DNA from: Lachnospiraceae bacterium
GTDB lineage: Bacteria; Bacillota; Clostridia; Lachnospirales; Lachnospiraceae
NCBI GenBank assembly: GCA_017617545.1
Contig: JAFZVZ010000040.1
Coordinates: forward strand, 1 to 64,000
Reading direction: 5' to 3'
DNA: 64,000 bases
The notes beneath the pieces are model-generated. The model had not been told where the DNA came from and did not search any database. It saw only the letters and a program-made list of their open reading frames with translations. Each line of letters starts with the position of its first letter. Positions within the stretch are counted from its first letter, which is position 1. The translations under genes and the position numbers were made by a program. Shown piece by piece: positions 8,121 through 17,417 of the stretch.

Positions 8121-8452
8121 AATCTGATACTTTTCGGCGATGAAGGGAAGAGTACCGATGCGAATCCGCCACAGAGAATCCGGGTAGCTGAGAACGGAGC
8201 GGGGAACGACATCGCGAACATGGTCCCGGAGCTGCGGGGGCGAGGCGCGAAAGCGCTTAGGTTCCGCCGGGTGCGCCCGTTAGAGCGCAGGGCTGTCGAT
8301 GATCGGCATAGGTGCGGTTTGCGTCGGAAACGCAACAGGAGGACCGCGCGAAGCAGGATTTTCCGCAGCTGCTGAGGCATAGAACTATGCGAAATAAAGT
8401 GGTACCACGAAGTCACGGACTCTCGTCTTTATGTAAGACGGGAGTCCTTTAC
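8121..8452 (+). promoter_or_regulatory. T-box leader, predicted specifier AUG (methionine)
   Basis: Stem I has the AGAGAATCCGGGTAGCTGAGA-like landmark at about 8174 and a candidate AUG specifier at 8220-8222 in GAACATGG. The T-box core AATAAAGTGGTACCACG is at 8393-8409. It is followed by the terminator stem 8417-8429 / 8435-8447 (GGACTCTCGTCTT with AAGACGGGAGTCC) and a T-rich run. Uncharged tRNA-Met would stabilise the antiterminator and allow metG expression. The downstream gene is methionyl-tRNA synthetase, which fits the specifier. A copy of CATTTTCC sits directly after the terminator stem at 8452. Confidence 0.93.
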
Positions 8453-8512
8453 ATTTTCCGGCTGAAGGTATCGGAGCAAATCAGGAGTATCAATCAAGCA
8501 GGAGGACGAACA

Positions 8513-10594
8513 ATGGCAGAGAAGAAACCTTACTACATCACAACCGCCATCGCGTACGCGTCGGGCAAGCCGCACATCGGCAACACCTACGAGGCGATCC
8601 TGGCGGATGCCATCGCGCGCTTTAAGCGCTACCAGGGCTACGACGTGTTCTTTCAGACGGGCACGGACGAGCATGGACAGAAGAACGAGATCAAGGCGTT
8701 CGAGGCGGAGCTGACGCCGAAGGAATTTGTCGACCGGACAGCCGGCGAGATCCGCAGGATCTGGGACCGCGTCAACACCTCGTACGACAAATTCATCCGC
8801 ACGACCGACGCGGACCACGAGCTTCAGATCCAGAAGATTTTCCGGAAAATGTATGAAAAGGGCGACATTTACAAGGGCAGCTACGAGGGCCTGTACTGTA
8901 CGCCCTGCGAGTCGTTCTGGACGGAGTCGCAGCTTGTGAACGGCTGCTGCCCGGACTGTGGGCGCCCGGTTCAGCCGGCGAAGGAGGAGGCATACTTCTT
9001 CAAGATGAGCAAGTATGCGGACCGCCTGATCGAGCACATCAACACGCATCCCGAGTTTATCCAGCCCGAGAGCCGAAAGAACGAGATGATGAACAACTTC
9101 CTGCTGCCCGGTCTGCAGGATCTGTGCGTATCGAGAACGTCATTCAAATGGGGCATTCCGGTGGATTTCGATGACAAGCACGTCGTGTACGTATGGCTCG
9201 ACGCGCTCTCGAACTATATCACGGGCATCGGTTATGACGCGGACGGCAACAGTACGGAGCAGTTTAACAAATTCTGGCCTGCCGACCTTCATCTGATCGG
9301 CAAGGACATCATCCGCTTCCATACGATCTACTGGCCGATCTTCCTGATGTCTCTCGACGTGCCGCTTCCGAAGCAGGTGTTCGGACACCCGTGGCTTCTG
9401 CAGGGCGGCGACAAGATGAGCAAATCGAAGGGCAACGTCATCTACGCGGACGATCTGATCGACCTGTTCGGTGTGGACGCGACGAGATATTTCGTGCTTC
9501 ATGAGATGCCGTTTGACAACGACGGCGTGATCACGTGGGAGCTTGTCGCGGAGCGCACAAACTCCGATCTCGCGAACACGCTCGGCAACCTCGTGAACCG
9601 CACGATCTCCATGAGCAACAAGTATTTTGACGGCGTTGTGAAGCAGACCGGAGCGACGGAGGAGGTCGACGACGATCTCAAGGCCGTGGTGACGGGAACG
9701 GCTGCGCGCGTGGCGGCAAAGATGGACAACCTTCGCGTTGCCGACGCGATCACCGAGATCTTCACGCTGTTCAAGCGCTGCAACAAATACATCGACGAGA
9801 CGACGCCGTGGGCGCTCGCGAAGGACGAGGCCAAGGCTGACCGCCTCGCGGAGGTTCTGTACAACCTGACCGAGTCGATCCTGATCGGCGCATCGCTTCT
9901 GAAGAGCTTCCTGCCCGAGACGGCGGACCGCATCGCTGCACAACTGAACGGTACGCTTCGCGGTTGCGAGGAGCTTGACAAGTTCGGTCTGTACGAAAGC
10001 GGCACGAAGGTAACCGCGACGCCCGAGATCCTGTTTGCCCGCATCGACTGGAAGGAGATCGAGCCGAAGATCGCCGAGATCCGCGCCGCGCAGAAGGCGG
10101 AGTACGAGGAGGAGCAGGCCCGCGTGGCAGCGGTTTACGCTAAGCACGGAAAGACGCCTCAGGGAACGCCGATCGCTGCGGCAACAGCCGATACTTCGAA
10201 AAATGAGACACCTGTCGCGCAAGGCGCCGACGGCGCTGCTGAGGGCGTGATCGATGTGGAGCCGAAGGCGGAGATCTCGTACGATGATTTTGCGAAGCTT
10301 CAGTTCCGCGTTGGCAAGATCATCGCCTGCGAGGAGGTTCCGAAGTCGAAGAAGCTGCTGTGCTCGAAGGTACAGGTCGGCAGCAAGGTGCTTCAGATCG
10401 TGTCCGGCATCAAGCAGCATTACAGCGCGGCGGAGATGGTCGGCAAGCGCGTGATGGTGCTCGCGAACCTGAAGCCGGCGACGCTGGCCGGGATCGTATC
10501 CGAGGGAATGCTTCTTTGCGCGGAGGATTCCGAGGGGAATCTGTCGCTCATGACACCCGAGAAGGCAATGCCCGCGGGAGCGGAGATCCTTTGA
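8513..10594 (+). CDS. metG: methionyl-tRNA synthetase with C-terminal tRNA-binding domain
   Basis: 693 residues from the ATG at 8513, just after GGAGGACGAACA. It joins methionine to tRNA-Met in the cytoplasm. Class I signatures are visible: the HIGH box as PHIGN near residues 20-24 and KMSKS at about 301-305. The zinc-knuckle Cys pattern CTPCE...CCPDC sits at about 125-155, and the anticodon-binding helical domain is in the second half. An Ala/Glu-rich linker leads to a C-terminal Trbp111-type domain (FAKLQFRVGKIIACEEVPKS to the end), which increases tRNA affinity. Expression is controlled by the T-box leader upstream. A hairpin terminator follows at 10612. Copies of GGAAAATG lie within it at 8844 and just before it at 8452. 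Confidence 0.97.
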   Translation: MAEKKPYYITTAIAYASGKPHIGNTYEAILADAIARFKRYQGYDVFFQTGTDEHGQKNEIKAFEAELTPKEFVDRTAGEIRRIWDRVNTSYDKFIRTTDADHELQIQKIFRKMYEKGDIYKGSYEGLYCTPCESFWTESQLVNGCCPDCGRPVQPAKEEAYFFKMSKYADRLIEHINTHPEFIQPESRKNEMMNNFLLPGLQDLCVSRTSFKWGIPVDFDDKHVVYVWLDALSNYITGIGYDADGNSTEQFNKFWPADLHLIGKDIIRFHTIYWPIFLMSLDVPLPKQVFGHPWLLQGGDKMSKSKGNVIYADDLIDLFGVDATRYFVLHEMPFDNDGVITWELVAERTNSDLANTLGNLVNRTISMSNKYFDGVVKQTGATEEVDDDLKAVVTGTAARVAAKMDNLRVADAITEIFTLFKRCNKYIDETTPWALAKDEAKADRLAEVLYNLTESILIGASLLKSFLPETADRIAAQLNGTLRGCEELDKFGLYESGTKVTATPEILFARIDWKEIEPKIAEIRAAQKAEYEEEQARVAAVYAKHGKTPQGTPIAAATADTSKNETPVAQGADGAAEGVIDVEPKAEISYDDFAKLQFRVGKIIACEEVPKSKKLLCSKVQVGSKVLQIVSGIKQHYSAAEMVGKRVMVLANLKPATLAGIVSEGMLLCAEDSEGNLSLMTPEKAMPAGAEIL

Positions 10595-10611
10595 TCAAAC
10601 GGTAAACCAGG

Positions 10612-10638
10612 GCGGGGGCCGCGTGCCCCCGCTTTTTG
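10612..10638 (+). terminator. Rho-independent terminator of metG
   Basis: GCGGGGGC at 10612-10619 pairs with GCCCCCGC at 10625-10632, followed directly by TTTTT. Confidence 0.85.
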
Positions 10639-10690
10639 CGCGCCCGCAAAGCGGGCATACCTTTGCGCATTCGTGCGATCCGTCGGAGAC

Positions 10691-10729
10691 ACAAATGAGG
10701 AAACGCCTGCACGGCGTTTCCTCATTTGT
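10691..10729. terminator. perfect 17-bp hairpin, possibly a second or bidirectional terminator
   Basis: ACAAATGAGGAAACGCC (10691-10707) pairs perfectly with its complement at 10713-10729 over a 5-base loop. The T-content downstream is low (TAAGTTTG), so termination is likely weaker than at 10612. It insulates metG from the permease gene. Confidence 0.6.
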
Positions 10730-10759
10730 TAAGTTTGTGTTACGATTCCCCGCCCCGCA

Positions 10760-10788
10760 TTGAAAAATAAGGCTTTATGATATATAGT
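10760..10788 (+). promoter_or_regulatory. promoter of the permease-ATPase pair
   Basis: TTGAAA at 10760-10765 and TATAGT at 10783-10788 with a 17-base spacer, about 70 bases upstream of the ATG at 10859. Confidence 0.7.
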
Positions 10789-10858
10789 GATATGGGTTTT
10801 TATCTGCCCGGCAAGGGGACCGGGAAAAACATACTGCGAATGTTGCGCGGAGGTAGTT

Positions 10859-12670
10859 ATGGCTAGGTTTTGGAAAGAGTTTAAATATTCGCTTCGCATG
10901 CGAAAACATCTATTCTTTCTGTTGATGATCATTATGGGGTTGACTTCGGCGGTATATCTGTTCCGGGAGAGCCTTGAGACCTCGCTGGAGAAGGCTTTTC
11001 CGAACGAGTACGGTCTCGTCACCGAGGGAAAGACGGAGGCCTATCACATCGAGGGTTCCTACGCTGAGCATGCAACCGCGAAGGATGTGGATATTCAGGC
11101 CGAGCTGACGATCAACCGGTCGCTGCACGACGCAGCATGGATGGACTACGAGGAAGGTTTCCTCTACGACCTGTACGTGAAGGACTACAGCGGCCCGGAC
11201 AACGCCGTGATCGGCTACGGCACCGACAAGTTGGACGCGAACAAGGCCGTGGATATGGATAAAGGCAAATACGGTAAGGTGCAATCAGCATGGCTTTCCC
11301 AGGAAGTGCTGGACGCCGCAGGGTTCGGCGGACTGACGAGCAGTCTCTTCTCGGCATCGAGCAGCTACACCGAGAGCATGTATGTCATGCTCGGCGCGGG
11401 CATGGCCGGCGGCAAATACGATGCCGGTACGAAGCTGACGCTCCGTGTTGAGGGTGTGAAGATGGAGGCTGTAGTGCTCGGATTTATGGATCCGGGAACG
11501 ACGCTTTTAGTAGGCAACAAGCCTGTGTGTCTTGACTTTTACGTGGTCTGCCCGCTGCTTGACCTCTCCGAGCTTTACGGAGGCGGCCTCGGCGAGACAG
11601 GGACACCGACCAACACGGATCCGCTCTATATTCAGGATACGCTGTTTACCGAGGACGGGCATTTTGAGGATACCGAGACTGCCCTCAGGGAGGTCGAGAA
11701 GGACGGTATCCGTTACGTGGCTGCCAAGTGCCTCTGGATCACGGATGAGGATATCGACGCGCTCGACGAGGTGCCGAGCTGGCTGCAGACGATGCGCAAC
11801 ACGAAGGCGTCGGGCGGAATGATGCCGGCGTGGTTCGGCAGCAATTATCAGGAAGCGGACATGGCTCTCGGCAGGCGCCTGACGACGATGACGCTCTACG
11901 ACGGAAAGAAGACCGTTGTGTGCAACGGCTTTATTCCGGGGGGCGAGAAGTTTACACTCGGTGATAAGACGTTTGATCTTGATGAATATATCGTAGTAGC
12001 GCTCAAGACATCGGACAGCTCGAACACTTCCAATGACGAGACGGGCGACAATTCGGGCGAAGGCGAGAAGGAGAGCGGGCTTCAGGTTGAGAAGCGCACG
12101 CTTCTGTTCCGTCTGCTGGTGAAGAAGAACAGCGGTGTCATCCGCACGAAGTACACGGCGGATGAGTCCCAGGTCAAGCTTGAGGGCATCCTTGAGGGCG
12201 CGTGGGAGAACTACCAGAAGGACAATCCCGATCTGGAGCGCACCTCGACCTATGTGGTGAAGGAAGCGGACAAGCCGGGCAGCGTCATCTATCGCGACAA
12301 GATCCGCGAGGTTCCGAAGAAGCTGACGAAGGTCGATTCCATCGGCTACCTGGTGTGTGTCGGACTGCTGCTTCTCTATGTGGTGTACAAATTCTTCAAG
12401 GGCTCGGATTACTATACGGCTCTCGTGCTGACGGGCGACACGAAGATCGAGATCGTGCTTCTGTTCCTTGCGGAGCTTGCGGTGCTCTTCGTATTTGCCT
12501 GCGGACTTGCGTTCGGCCTGTCATGGGTCGTCTGCAAGCTGTTGGGACTCGGAGCGGTTGTCATTAAGCCGATCATCACGAAGAACCTGCGCATCGTCGC
12601 GTTCCCGTTCGTGGCAGTCGTTGCGCTGGTGATCGCCAAGGACTTCGGCAAGATTTTCCGCAGACGGTAA
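10859..12670 (+). CDS. large membrane protein, ABC-type (FtsX/MacB-like) permease candidate
   Basis: 603 residues from the ATG at 10859 behind GGAGG; it ends 30 bases before the ATPase gene. One hydrophobic segment sits near the N terminus (about residues 17-40, HLFFLLMIIMGLTSAVYLF). It is followed by about 430 residues of soluble, probably extracellular, sequence, and then three hydrophobic segments near the C terminus (IGYLVCVGLLLLYVVYKFF, EIVLLFLAELAVLFVFACGLAFG, IVAFPFVAVVALVIAKDF). One plus three spans around a large outside domain is the FtsX/MacB topology, and the gene is followed by an ATPase gene, so an exporter or a mechanotransmission complex is likely. Sequence-level similarity to a named permease family is not obvious to me. 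Confidence 0.75.
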   Translation: MARFWKEFKYSLRMRKHLFFLLMIIMGLTSAVYLFRESLETSLEKAFPNEYGLVTEGKTEAYHIEGSYAEHATAKDVDIQAELTINRSLHDAAWMDYEEGFLYDLYVKDYSGPDNAVIGYGTDKLDANKAVDMDKGKYGKVQSAWLSQEVLDAAGFGGLTSSLFSASSSYTESMYVMLGAGMAGGKYDAGTKLTLRVEGVKMEAVVLGFMDPGTTLLVGNKPVCLDFYVVCPLLDLSELYGGGLGETGTPTNTDPLYIQDTLFTEDGHFEDTETALREVEKDGIRYVAAKCLWITDEDIDALDEVPSWLQTMRNTKASGGMMPAWFGSNYQEADMALGRRLTTMTLYDGKKTVVCNGFIPGGEKFTLGDKTFDLDEYIVVALKTSDSSNTSNDETGDNSGEGEKESGLQVEKRTLLFRLLVKKNSGVIRTKYTADESQVKLEGILEGAWENYQKDNPDLERTSTYVVKEADKPGSVIYRDKIREVPKKLTKVDSIGYLVCVGLLLLYVVYKFFKGSDYYTALVLTGDTKIEIVLLFLAELAVLFVFACGLAFGLSWVVCKLLGLGAVVIKPIITKNLRIVAFPFVAVVALVIAKDFGKIFRRR

Positions 12671-12700
12671 GCGGTGTGAGGGCACAGGAGGATACCGGTT

Positions 12701-13627
12701 ATGGCATTTGAGGTGAAAAAACTCAACAAATCGTTCGGCATCGGCGGCGCGCGCCGCAGAGTTGTCAAGAATTTTTCGATGAAGGTGCTGGACAACGAGA
12801 TGGTGGCGATCGTCGGCAAGAAGGGCAGCGGCAAGAGCACTCTCATGAATATGCTCGGCGGCCTGATCGCTCCGGACAGCGGCACGATCACCGTTGACGG
12901 ACGCCGGATCTACTTCTGGAATCCGTTCCAGAGAGCGATCCTGCGCAACAAGCGCGTCGGCATTGTGCCGCGCGACTCGCTGCTGATCTCCGATATGACG
13001 ATCTACGAGAACCTGCTGCTCCCGATGGGACACAAGTTCATGACTTCGAAGCGGAAAATGCGCCGCGCAAAGGAAGTTCTCCGCGCCGTCGGTCTCAAGG
13101 GCTTTGGCAAATACTACCCCGCCGACCTGGAGGAGTTTGAGATTCAGAAGGTCTGCCTGGCACGTGCCATCATGACCAACCCGAAATATTTGATCCTTGA
13201 CGAGCCCACCGGCAATCTGCAGTCCGCGGATGTCGACCGGTTCATGGATATCGTTGAGATCCTGCGCAGCAGCGGCTTTACCATCATCGTGCTCACGCAC
13301 TCCCGCCGCGTCGCGAGCCATTGCGAGCGTCTGATCCCGATCGCCCAGCCGAGAACCTCGGTACAGCAGGTGGCTGACGAGGACGATGAGGACGAGGATG
13401 ACGAGGAAGAGGAGATCGGCAAGACCGCGAAGATCCCCGAGACCTCCGTTGCCTCCGAGGATGAGGATGAGGAAGAGCCGTCCGAGGATGAGGACGACGA
13501 TGATGAGGATGTCACGCTCGCGAAGAAGTACGAGAGCGACGATGACGAAGACGATGATGACGACGAGGACGTTACCCTGGCGAAAAAATACGCGCAGGAG
13601 AACGAGGAGGACGCGGAGGACGAGTGA
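12701..13627 (+). CDS. ABC transporter ATP-binding protein with divergent signature motif and acidic tail
   Basis: 308 residues, starting at the ATG at 12701 behind an AGGAGG site. The first 220 residues form an ABC ATPase: Walker A GKKGSGKST, Walker B YLILDEPTG, and H-loop LTHS. The usual LSGGQ signature is missing; the equivalent stretch reads DLEEFEIQKVCLARAI. The Q-loop also looks changed (IVPRDSLL). Residues about 225-308 are almost entirely Asp and Glu, with the heptad VTLAKKY occurring twice. It is the obvious partner of the permease just upstream. The altered signature suggests slow or regulatory ATP use, or a partner-dependent pair. The acidic tail is low complexity and its role is unknown. 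Confidence 0.85.
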   Translation: MAFEVKKLNKSFGIGGARRRVVKNFSMKVLDNEMVAIVGKKGSGKSTLMNMLGGLIAPDSGTITVDGRRIYFWNPFQRAILRNKRVGIVPRDSLLISDMTIYENLLLPMGHKFMTSKRKMRRAKEVLRAVGLKGFGKYYPADLEEFEIQKVCLARAIMTNPKYLILDEPTGNLQSADVDRFMDIVEILRSSGFTIIVLTHSRRVASHCERLIPIAQPRTSVQQVADEDDEDEDDEEEEIGKTAKIPETSVASEDEDEEEPSEDEDDDDEDVTLAKKYESDDDEDDDDDEDVTLAKKYAQENEEDAEDE

Positions 13628-13661
13628 TCTTTCGCGCGACCGCGTAATATGATAAGAAAAT

Positions 13662-13687
13662 GCCCCGCGTTTTGCGGGGCAAATCTT
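13662..13687 (+). terminator. hairpin terminator after the ATPase gene
   Basis: GCCCCGC at 13662-13668 pairs with GCGGGGC at 13674-13680 over GTTTT, followed by AAATCTT. The weak T-run makes it a moderate terminator. Confidence 0.65.
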
Positions 13688-13707
13688 CCTTGTGAGGAAT
13701 GTTGTTT

Positions 13708-15249
13708 ATGAAACAAACCAAAACGGAACAAACGAAACGAAGTGCCGGCATTTTAATGCCGGTATTTTCACTGCCGAGCCCTTACGGCATCGGCACACTC
13801 GGCAAGGCGGCGAAGGAGTTCGTCGATTTCCTTGCGAAGATGAAGCACCGCTACTGGCAGGTGCTCCCGGTCGGCCCGACCGGCTACGGCGACAGCCCGT
13901 ACCAGTCGTACTCGGCGTTCGCGGGCAACCCGTATTTCATCGACCTTGATCTTCTGGTCGAGCAGGGACTGCTGACGCAGGACGAGATCCGCGAGGGATA
14001 CTTCGGCACGGAGCCGCGCTACGTTGACTACGGCGCGCAGTTCGGCAGCCGTTTCGCGGTCCTTCGAAAGGCGTTTGCGCGCAGCAATTTCCAGAAGACC
14101 GCGGAGTATGCCGCGTTCGCGAAGAAGGCGGAGTACTGGCTCGAGGACTACTGCCTCTTCATGGCGATCAAGGAGAGCGAGGGTTTCAAACCCTGGCAGG
14201 AGTGGAGCAACCACGATCTGAAGCTGCACAAGAAGGCCGCGCTCGCAGCGGCGGCGGAGGAGCTGGCCGACGAGGTCTCGTTCCAGAAGTTCATGCAGTT
14301 CACATTTTACGAGCAATGGCACGCCGTGCGCGCATACGCGTCGGCTAATGGCGTGGAGATCATCGGAGATATCCCGCTGTACGTGGCGATGGACAGCGCC
14401 GACACGTGGGCGTACAGCGAGCTCTTTGAGCTTGACATCGACCGCAACGCGACGAACATTGCCGGAGTTCCGCCGGATGCATTTTCCGACGAGGGACAGC
14501 GCTGGGGCAACCCGCTCTACCGCTGGGACGAGATGGAGAAGAAGAACTTCAAGTGGTGGCGCGAGCGCATGAAGGCCAACGCGGACCTCTACGACGTGAT
14601 CCGCATCGACCATTTCATCGGCATCGTCAACTACTGGTCGATCCCTGCCAAGTGCAAGACGGCTAAGGGCGGCAAATGGCTGAAGGGCCCGGGCAAGAAG
14701 CTCACCGACGTGATCGCCGAGTCCGTGAAGGGCGCGAAGATCATCGCCGAGGACCTCGGCGTTCTCACAAAGCCCGTGAAGGACCTGATCACGGCCTGCG
14801 GCTATCCCGGCATGAAGGTGATCGAGTTCGGCGTGGGCGGCGACCCGGAGAACCCGTATCTGCCGCACAATTACACGAATTCCAACTGCGTCGCCTACAT
14901 CGGCACGCATGACAACGAGACGCTCGCGGGCTTCCTCGCGGGCTGCCCCGAGTGGCAGATCAACTGGATGATGGGGTATTTCGGTATCCTGAAGCGCGAG
15001 GAGCTGCACGATCAGATGATCCGCCGTCTCTACGAGAGCGTTGCGGACACCGTGATCATCCAGATCCAGGACCTTCTGCATCTGGACAACTCGGCGCGCA
15101 TCAATCATCCGTCGACGCTCGGTTCGAACTGGCAGTGGAGACTTCTGCCGGGCGAGCTCGCGAAGATCGACACCGGGTACCGCGCATGGCTCTGTGACAT
15201 GTTCGGCAGAGCGCCGAAGACGGCGGCGCCGGCAGCTTCCGGGAAGTAA
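13708..15249 (+). CDS. malQ: 4-alpha-glucanotransferase (amylomaltase)
   Basis: 513 residues from the ATG at 13708; an ATG three codons earlier (13699) abuts the GAGGA ribosome site too closely. It is a GH77 enzyme that disproportionates maltodextrins in the cytoplasm. Family landmarks are GDSPYQSYSAFAGNPYFIDL near residue 55, EIIGDIPLYV, DAFSDEGQRWGNPLY, VIRIDHFIG (catalytic Asp region), IIAEDLG (acid/base Glu) and GTHDNET. Length matches the bacterial family. It stands alone here with no glycogen genes beside it, between a terminator and the oxidoreductase gene. A copy of CATTTTCC encodes the AFS of DAFSD. Confidence 0.96.
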   Translation: MKQTKTEQTKRSAGILMPVFSLPSPYGIGTLGKAAKEFVDFLAKMKHRYWQVLPVGPTGYGDSPYQSYSAFAGNPYFIDLDLLVEQGLLTQDEIREGYFGTEPRYVDYGAQFGSRFAVLRKAFARSNFQKTAEYAAFAKKAEYWLEDYCLFMAIKESEGFKPWQEWSNHDLKLHKKAALAAAAEELADEVSFQKFMQFTFYEQWHAVRAYASANGVEIIGDIPLYVAMDSADTWAYSELFELDIDRNATNIAGVPPDAFSDEGQRWGNPLYRWDEMEKKNFKWWRERMKANADLYDVIRIDHFIGIVNYWSIPAKCKTAKGGKWLKGPGKKLTDVIAESVKGAKIIAEDLGVLTKPVKDLITACGYPGMKVIEFGVGGDPENPYLPHNYTNSNCVAYIGTHDNETLAGFLAGCPEWQINWMMGYFGILKREELHDQMIRRLYESVADTVIIQIQDLLHLDNSARINHPSTLGSNWQWRLLPGELAKIDTGYRAWLCDMFGRAPKTAAPAASGK

Positions 15250-15349
15250 AGCGGGAGCTGAGGACAATGCGTTTAAAAATGGCGCAGCGGTCGTTCACGG
15301 CAGGAGTTTCGGATAGACCTAGGGGTGTTTTGAAAGAATAGGGGTTTTT

Positions 15350-16741
15350 ATGAAAAATAAGTATGATGTAGTTATCGTCGGCGCAGGCCCGGCCGGTATA
15401 TTCACGGCGTATGAGATGATCACGAGAGGCTCCAAGAAGTCGATCCTGATGATCGAGAAGGGCCAGCCGATCGAGAAGAGAAGCTGCCCGAAGGCGAAGA
15501 CAGGTCACTGCGTCGGCTGCAAGCCGTGCAATATTACCACGGGTTTCTCCGGCGCGGGAGCATTTTCCGACGGAAAATTATCCCTGAGCTACGAGGTCGG
15601 CGGTGATTTTCCGGAGCTGATCGGAGCGGACGCCGCGCAGGCGCTGATCGATTACACGGATTCGGTGTATCTGTCCTTCGGCGCGGACACACATGTGGAG
15701 GGCGTCAGCGAGCCCGACAAGGTGAAGGAGATCCGCAGGCGCGCGATCCAGGCGGGACTGAAGCTTGTCGACTGCCCGATCCGCCATCTCGGCACGGAGA
15801 AGGCGCAGGAGCTTTACAAGAAATTGGAGCATTTTCTGCAGGAGCACGGTGTGGACATGATCTTCGGCTGCACCTGTGAGGATTTGATCATCAACGACGG
15901 CGTGTGCAAGGGCGTGGTCATCAACCTGCCCGGCGGACGCACGGAGTACGCGGCGGACAGCGTTGTCGTCGCGACCGGCCGCCGCGGCGCGGAGTGGCTG
16001 GAGAAGCTGTGCGCGCGCTACGACATCGCGCACAAGCCCGGCACGGTTGACATCGGCGTTCGAGTCGAGGTCCGCAACGAGGTCATGGAGGAAGTCAACG
16101 AGGTGCTCTACGAGTCCAAGCTCGTGGGCTACCCGGCGCCGTTCAAGAACAAGGTGCGTACATTCTGCCAGAACCCGGGAGGATTTGTCTCCCAGGAGAA
16201 CTACGACAACAACCTTGCGGTGGTCAACGGCCATTCCTACAAGGAGTTAAAGAGCAACAACACGAACCTTTCGATTTTGTGCTCGCACAATTTCTCGGTG
16301 CCCTTCAACAAACCCATCGAGTACGCACAGAAGGTCGGCGAGCTCACAAACATGCTTGCCAACGGCCAGATCCTCGTGCAGCGCTACGGCGACATCCTCT
16401 CCGGAAAGCGCACCTGGGCCAAGGAGCTGGCGCAGTCCAACGTCCGTCCGACGCTGCCTGACGCGGTGGCCGGCGATATCACGGCGGCGATGCCGTACCG
16501 CGCGATGACGAACATCATCAACTTCATCCAGGCGGTGGACATGGTCGTTCCGGGCTTCGCGAGCTACGAGACGCTTCTGTATTCGCCGGAGCTGAAGTTC
16601 TACAGCAACAAGGTGAAAATGGAGCCCGACCTCACCACGAACGTGGCCGGTCTCTACTGTTTAGGCGACTCCTCGGGCTGGACCAGGGGTCTCATGATGG
16701 CGTCCTCCATGGGCGTTCTGATGGGGCGGAAGCTGGTATAG
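15350..16741 (+). CDS. FAD-dependent oxidoreductase (uncharacterised NAD(FAD) dehydrogenase family)
   Basis: 463 residues from the ATG at 15350 behind GGGG. The N terminus has the dinucleotide-binding fold VVIVGAGPAGIFTAYEM. A Cys-rich segment CPKAKTGHCVGCKPCN at about 44-60 follows, then GFSGAGAFSDGKLSLS. The C-terminal region has a second FAD contact, GLYCLGDSSGWTRGLMMASSMG. This matches a widespread family of about 460-residue FAD proteins in Clostridia and other bacteria whose substrate is unknown. The conserved cysteines may bind metal or take part in redox. It is followed by a strong terminator and is not obviously in an operon with malQ (100-base gap). Confidence 0.88.
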   Translation: MKNKYDVVIVGAGPAGIFTAYEMITRGSKKSILMIEKGQPIEKRSCPKAKTGHCVGCKPCNITTGFSGAGAFSDGKLSLSYEVGGDFPELIGADAAQALIDYTDSVYLSFGADTHVEGVSEPDKVKEIRRRAIQAGLKLVDCPIRHLGTEKAQELYKKLEHFLQEHGVDMIFGCTCEDLIINDGVCKGVVINLPGGRTEYAADSVVVATGRRGAEWLEKLCARYDIAHKPGTVDIGVRVEVRNEVMEEVNEVLYESKLVGYPAPFKNKVRTFCQNPGGFVSQENYDNNLAVVNGHSYKELKSNNTNLSILCSHNFSVPFNKPIEYAQKVGELTNMLANGQILVQRYGDILSGKRTWAKELAQSNVRPTLPDAVAGDITAAMPYRAMTNIINFIQAVDMVVPGFASYETLLYSPELKFYSNKVKMEPDLTTNVAGLYCLGDSSGWTRGLMMASSMGVLMGRKLV

Positions 16742-16783
16742 CGACACACCCGGTGCTCGCACACATTTTCCGAATAAAAAGAA

Positions 16784-16827
16784 GGCCTGTCGTCAGGATG
16801 GTTTCATCCCGGCGGCAGGCCGTTTTT
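16784..16827 (+). terminator. Rho-independent terminator
   Basis: GGCCTGTCGTCAGGATGG pairs with a near-complement ending GGCAGGCC at 16821, followed by GTTTTT. It lies between convergent genes and may serve mainly the oxidoreductase gene. Confidence 0.85.
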
Positions 16828-16861
16828 GCGCATATTGGTATTCGTACCGTTGTTCGTGCCG

Positions 16862-17362
16862 TTATTCGTACCGCTTTTCCTTGAAGGAGATGATCAGCGC
16901 GATGACGGTGCAGACCGCGGCGACAAGACAGATGAAGAACCATAGGAGGATCTCCGCCGTGAGGTGGGCATCGGAAATGTCAGTTGTATCGGCCAGGCCG
17001 GAAAGCATAGAGAACAGAATGGCGTAGATGAGGAGCGTCGAAGCCTCGGAAACGGTGTATTTCCAGTACAGCGCGTAGGTTTCCTCCGACAGGGCGTTCT
17101 GCAGTTTCTTCCAAAGGTTCTTCGTGTGGAAAATGAGATACACAATGGTAAAAAGCATTAGTCCGATGCCGAAGATGACCAAAGGACGCCCGATCAATGC
17201 GGAAAGGGCACCGAGACCTTCGTCATGGGACTCCTGTCCGAGCTCCTTGAACGCCCGGATCATCTTCGGAATGCTGAACAGGCAGAAGAGCACCGCGGAA
17301 GCGCCGGTGATCGCAATGGCACCGAAGACTGCGATGGAGAGATTGCGGAGTTTCTGTTTCAT
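16862..17362 (-). CDS. small four-span membrane protein, function unknown
   Basis: 166 residues from the ATG at 17362 behind AAGGAG. Hydrophobic segments lie at about 8-30, 58-80, 105-125 and 135-160, giving four predicted spans, and the protein ends in a Lys/Arg-rich tail (SFKEKRYE). No family recognised. It is followed on the same strand, upstream, by the carboxypeptidase gene, whose stop is about 90 bases away, so the two could share a transcript. Confidence 0.75.
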   Translation of the reverse strand: MKQKLRNLSIAVFGAIAITGASAVLFCLFSIPKMIRAFKELGQESHDEGLGALSALIGRPLVIFGIGLMLFTIVYLIFHTKNLWKKLQNALSEETYALYWKYTVSEASTLLIYAILFSMLSGLADTTDISDAHLTAEILLWFFICLVAAVCTVIALIISFKEKRYE

Positions 17363-17417
17363 GGGGAGCTCCTTTCTGCGTTGCATGCATCCGGCCGCGA
17401 GGGCATTTTGATCTCTA

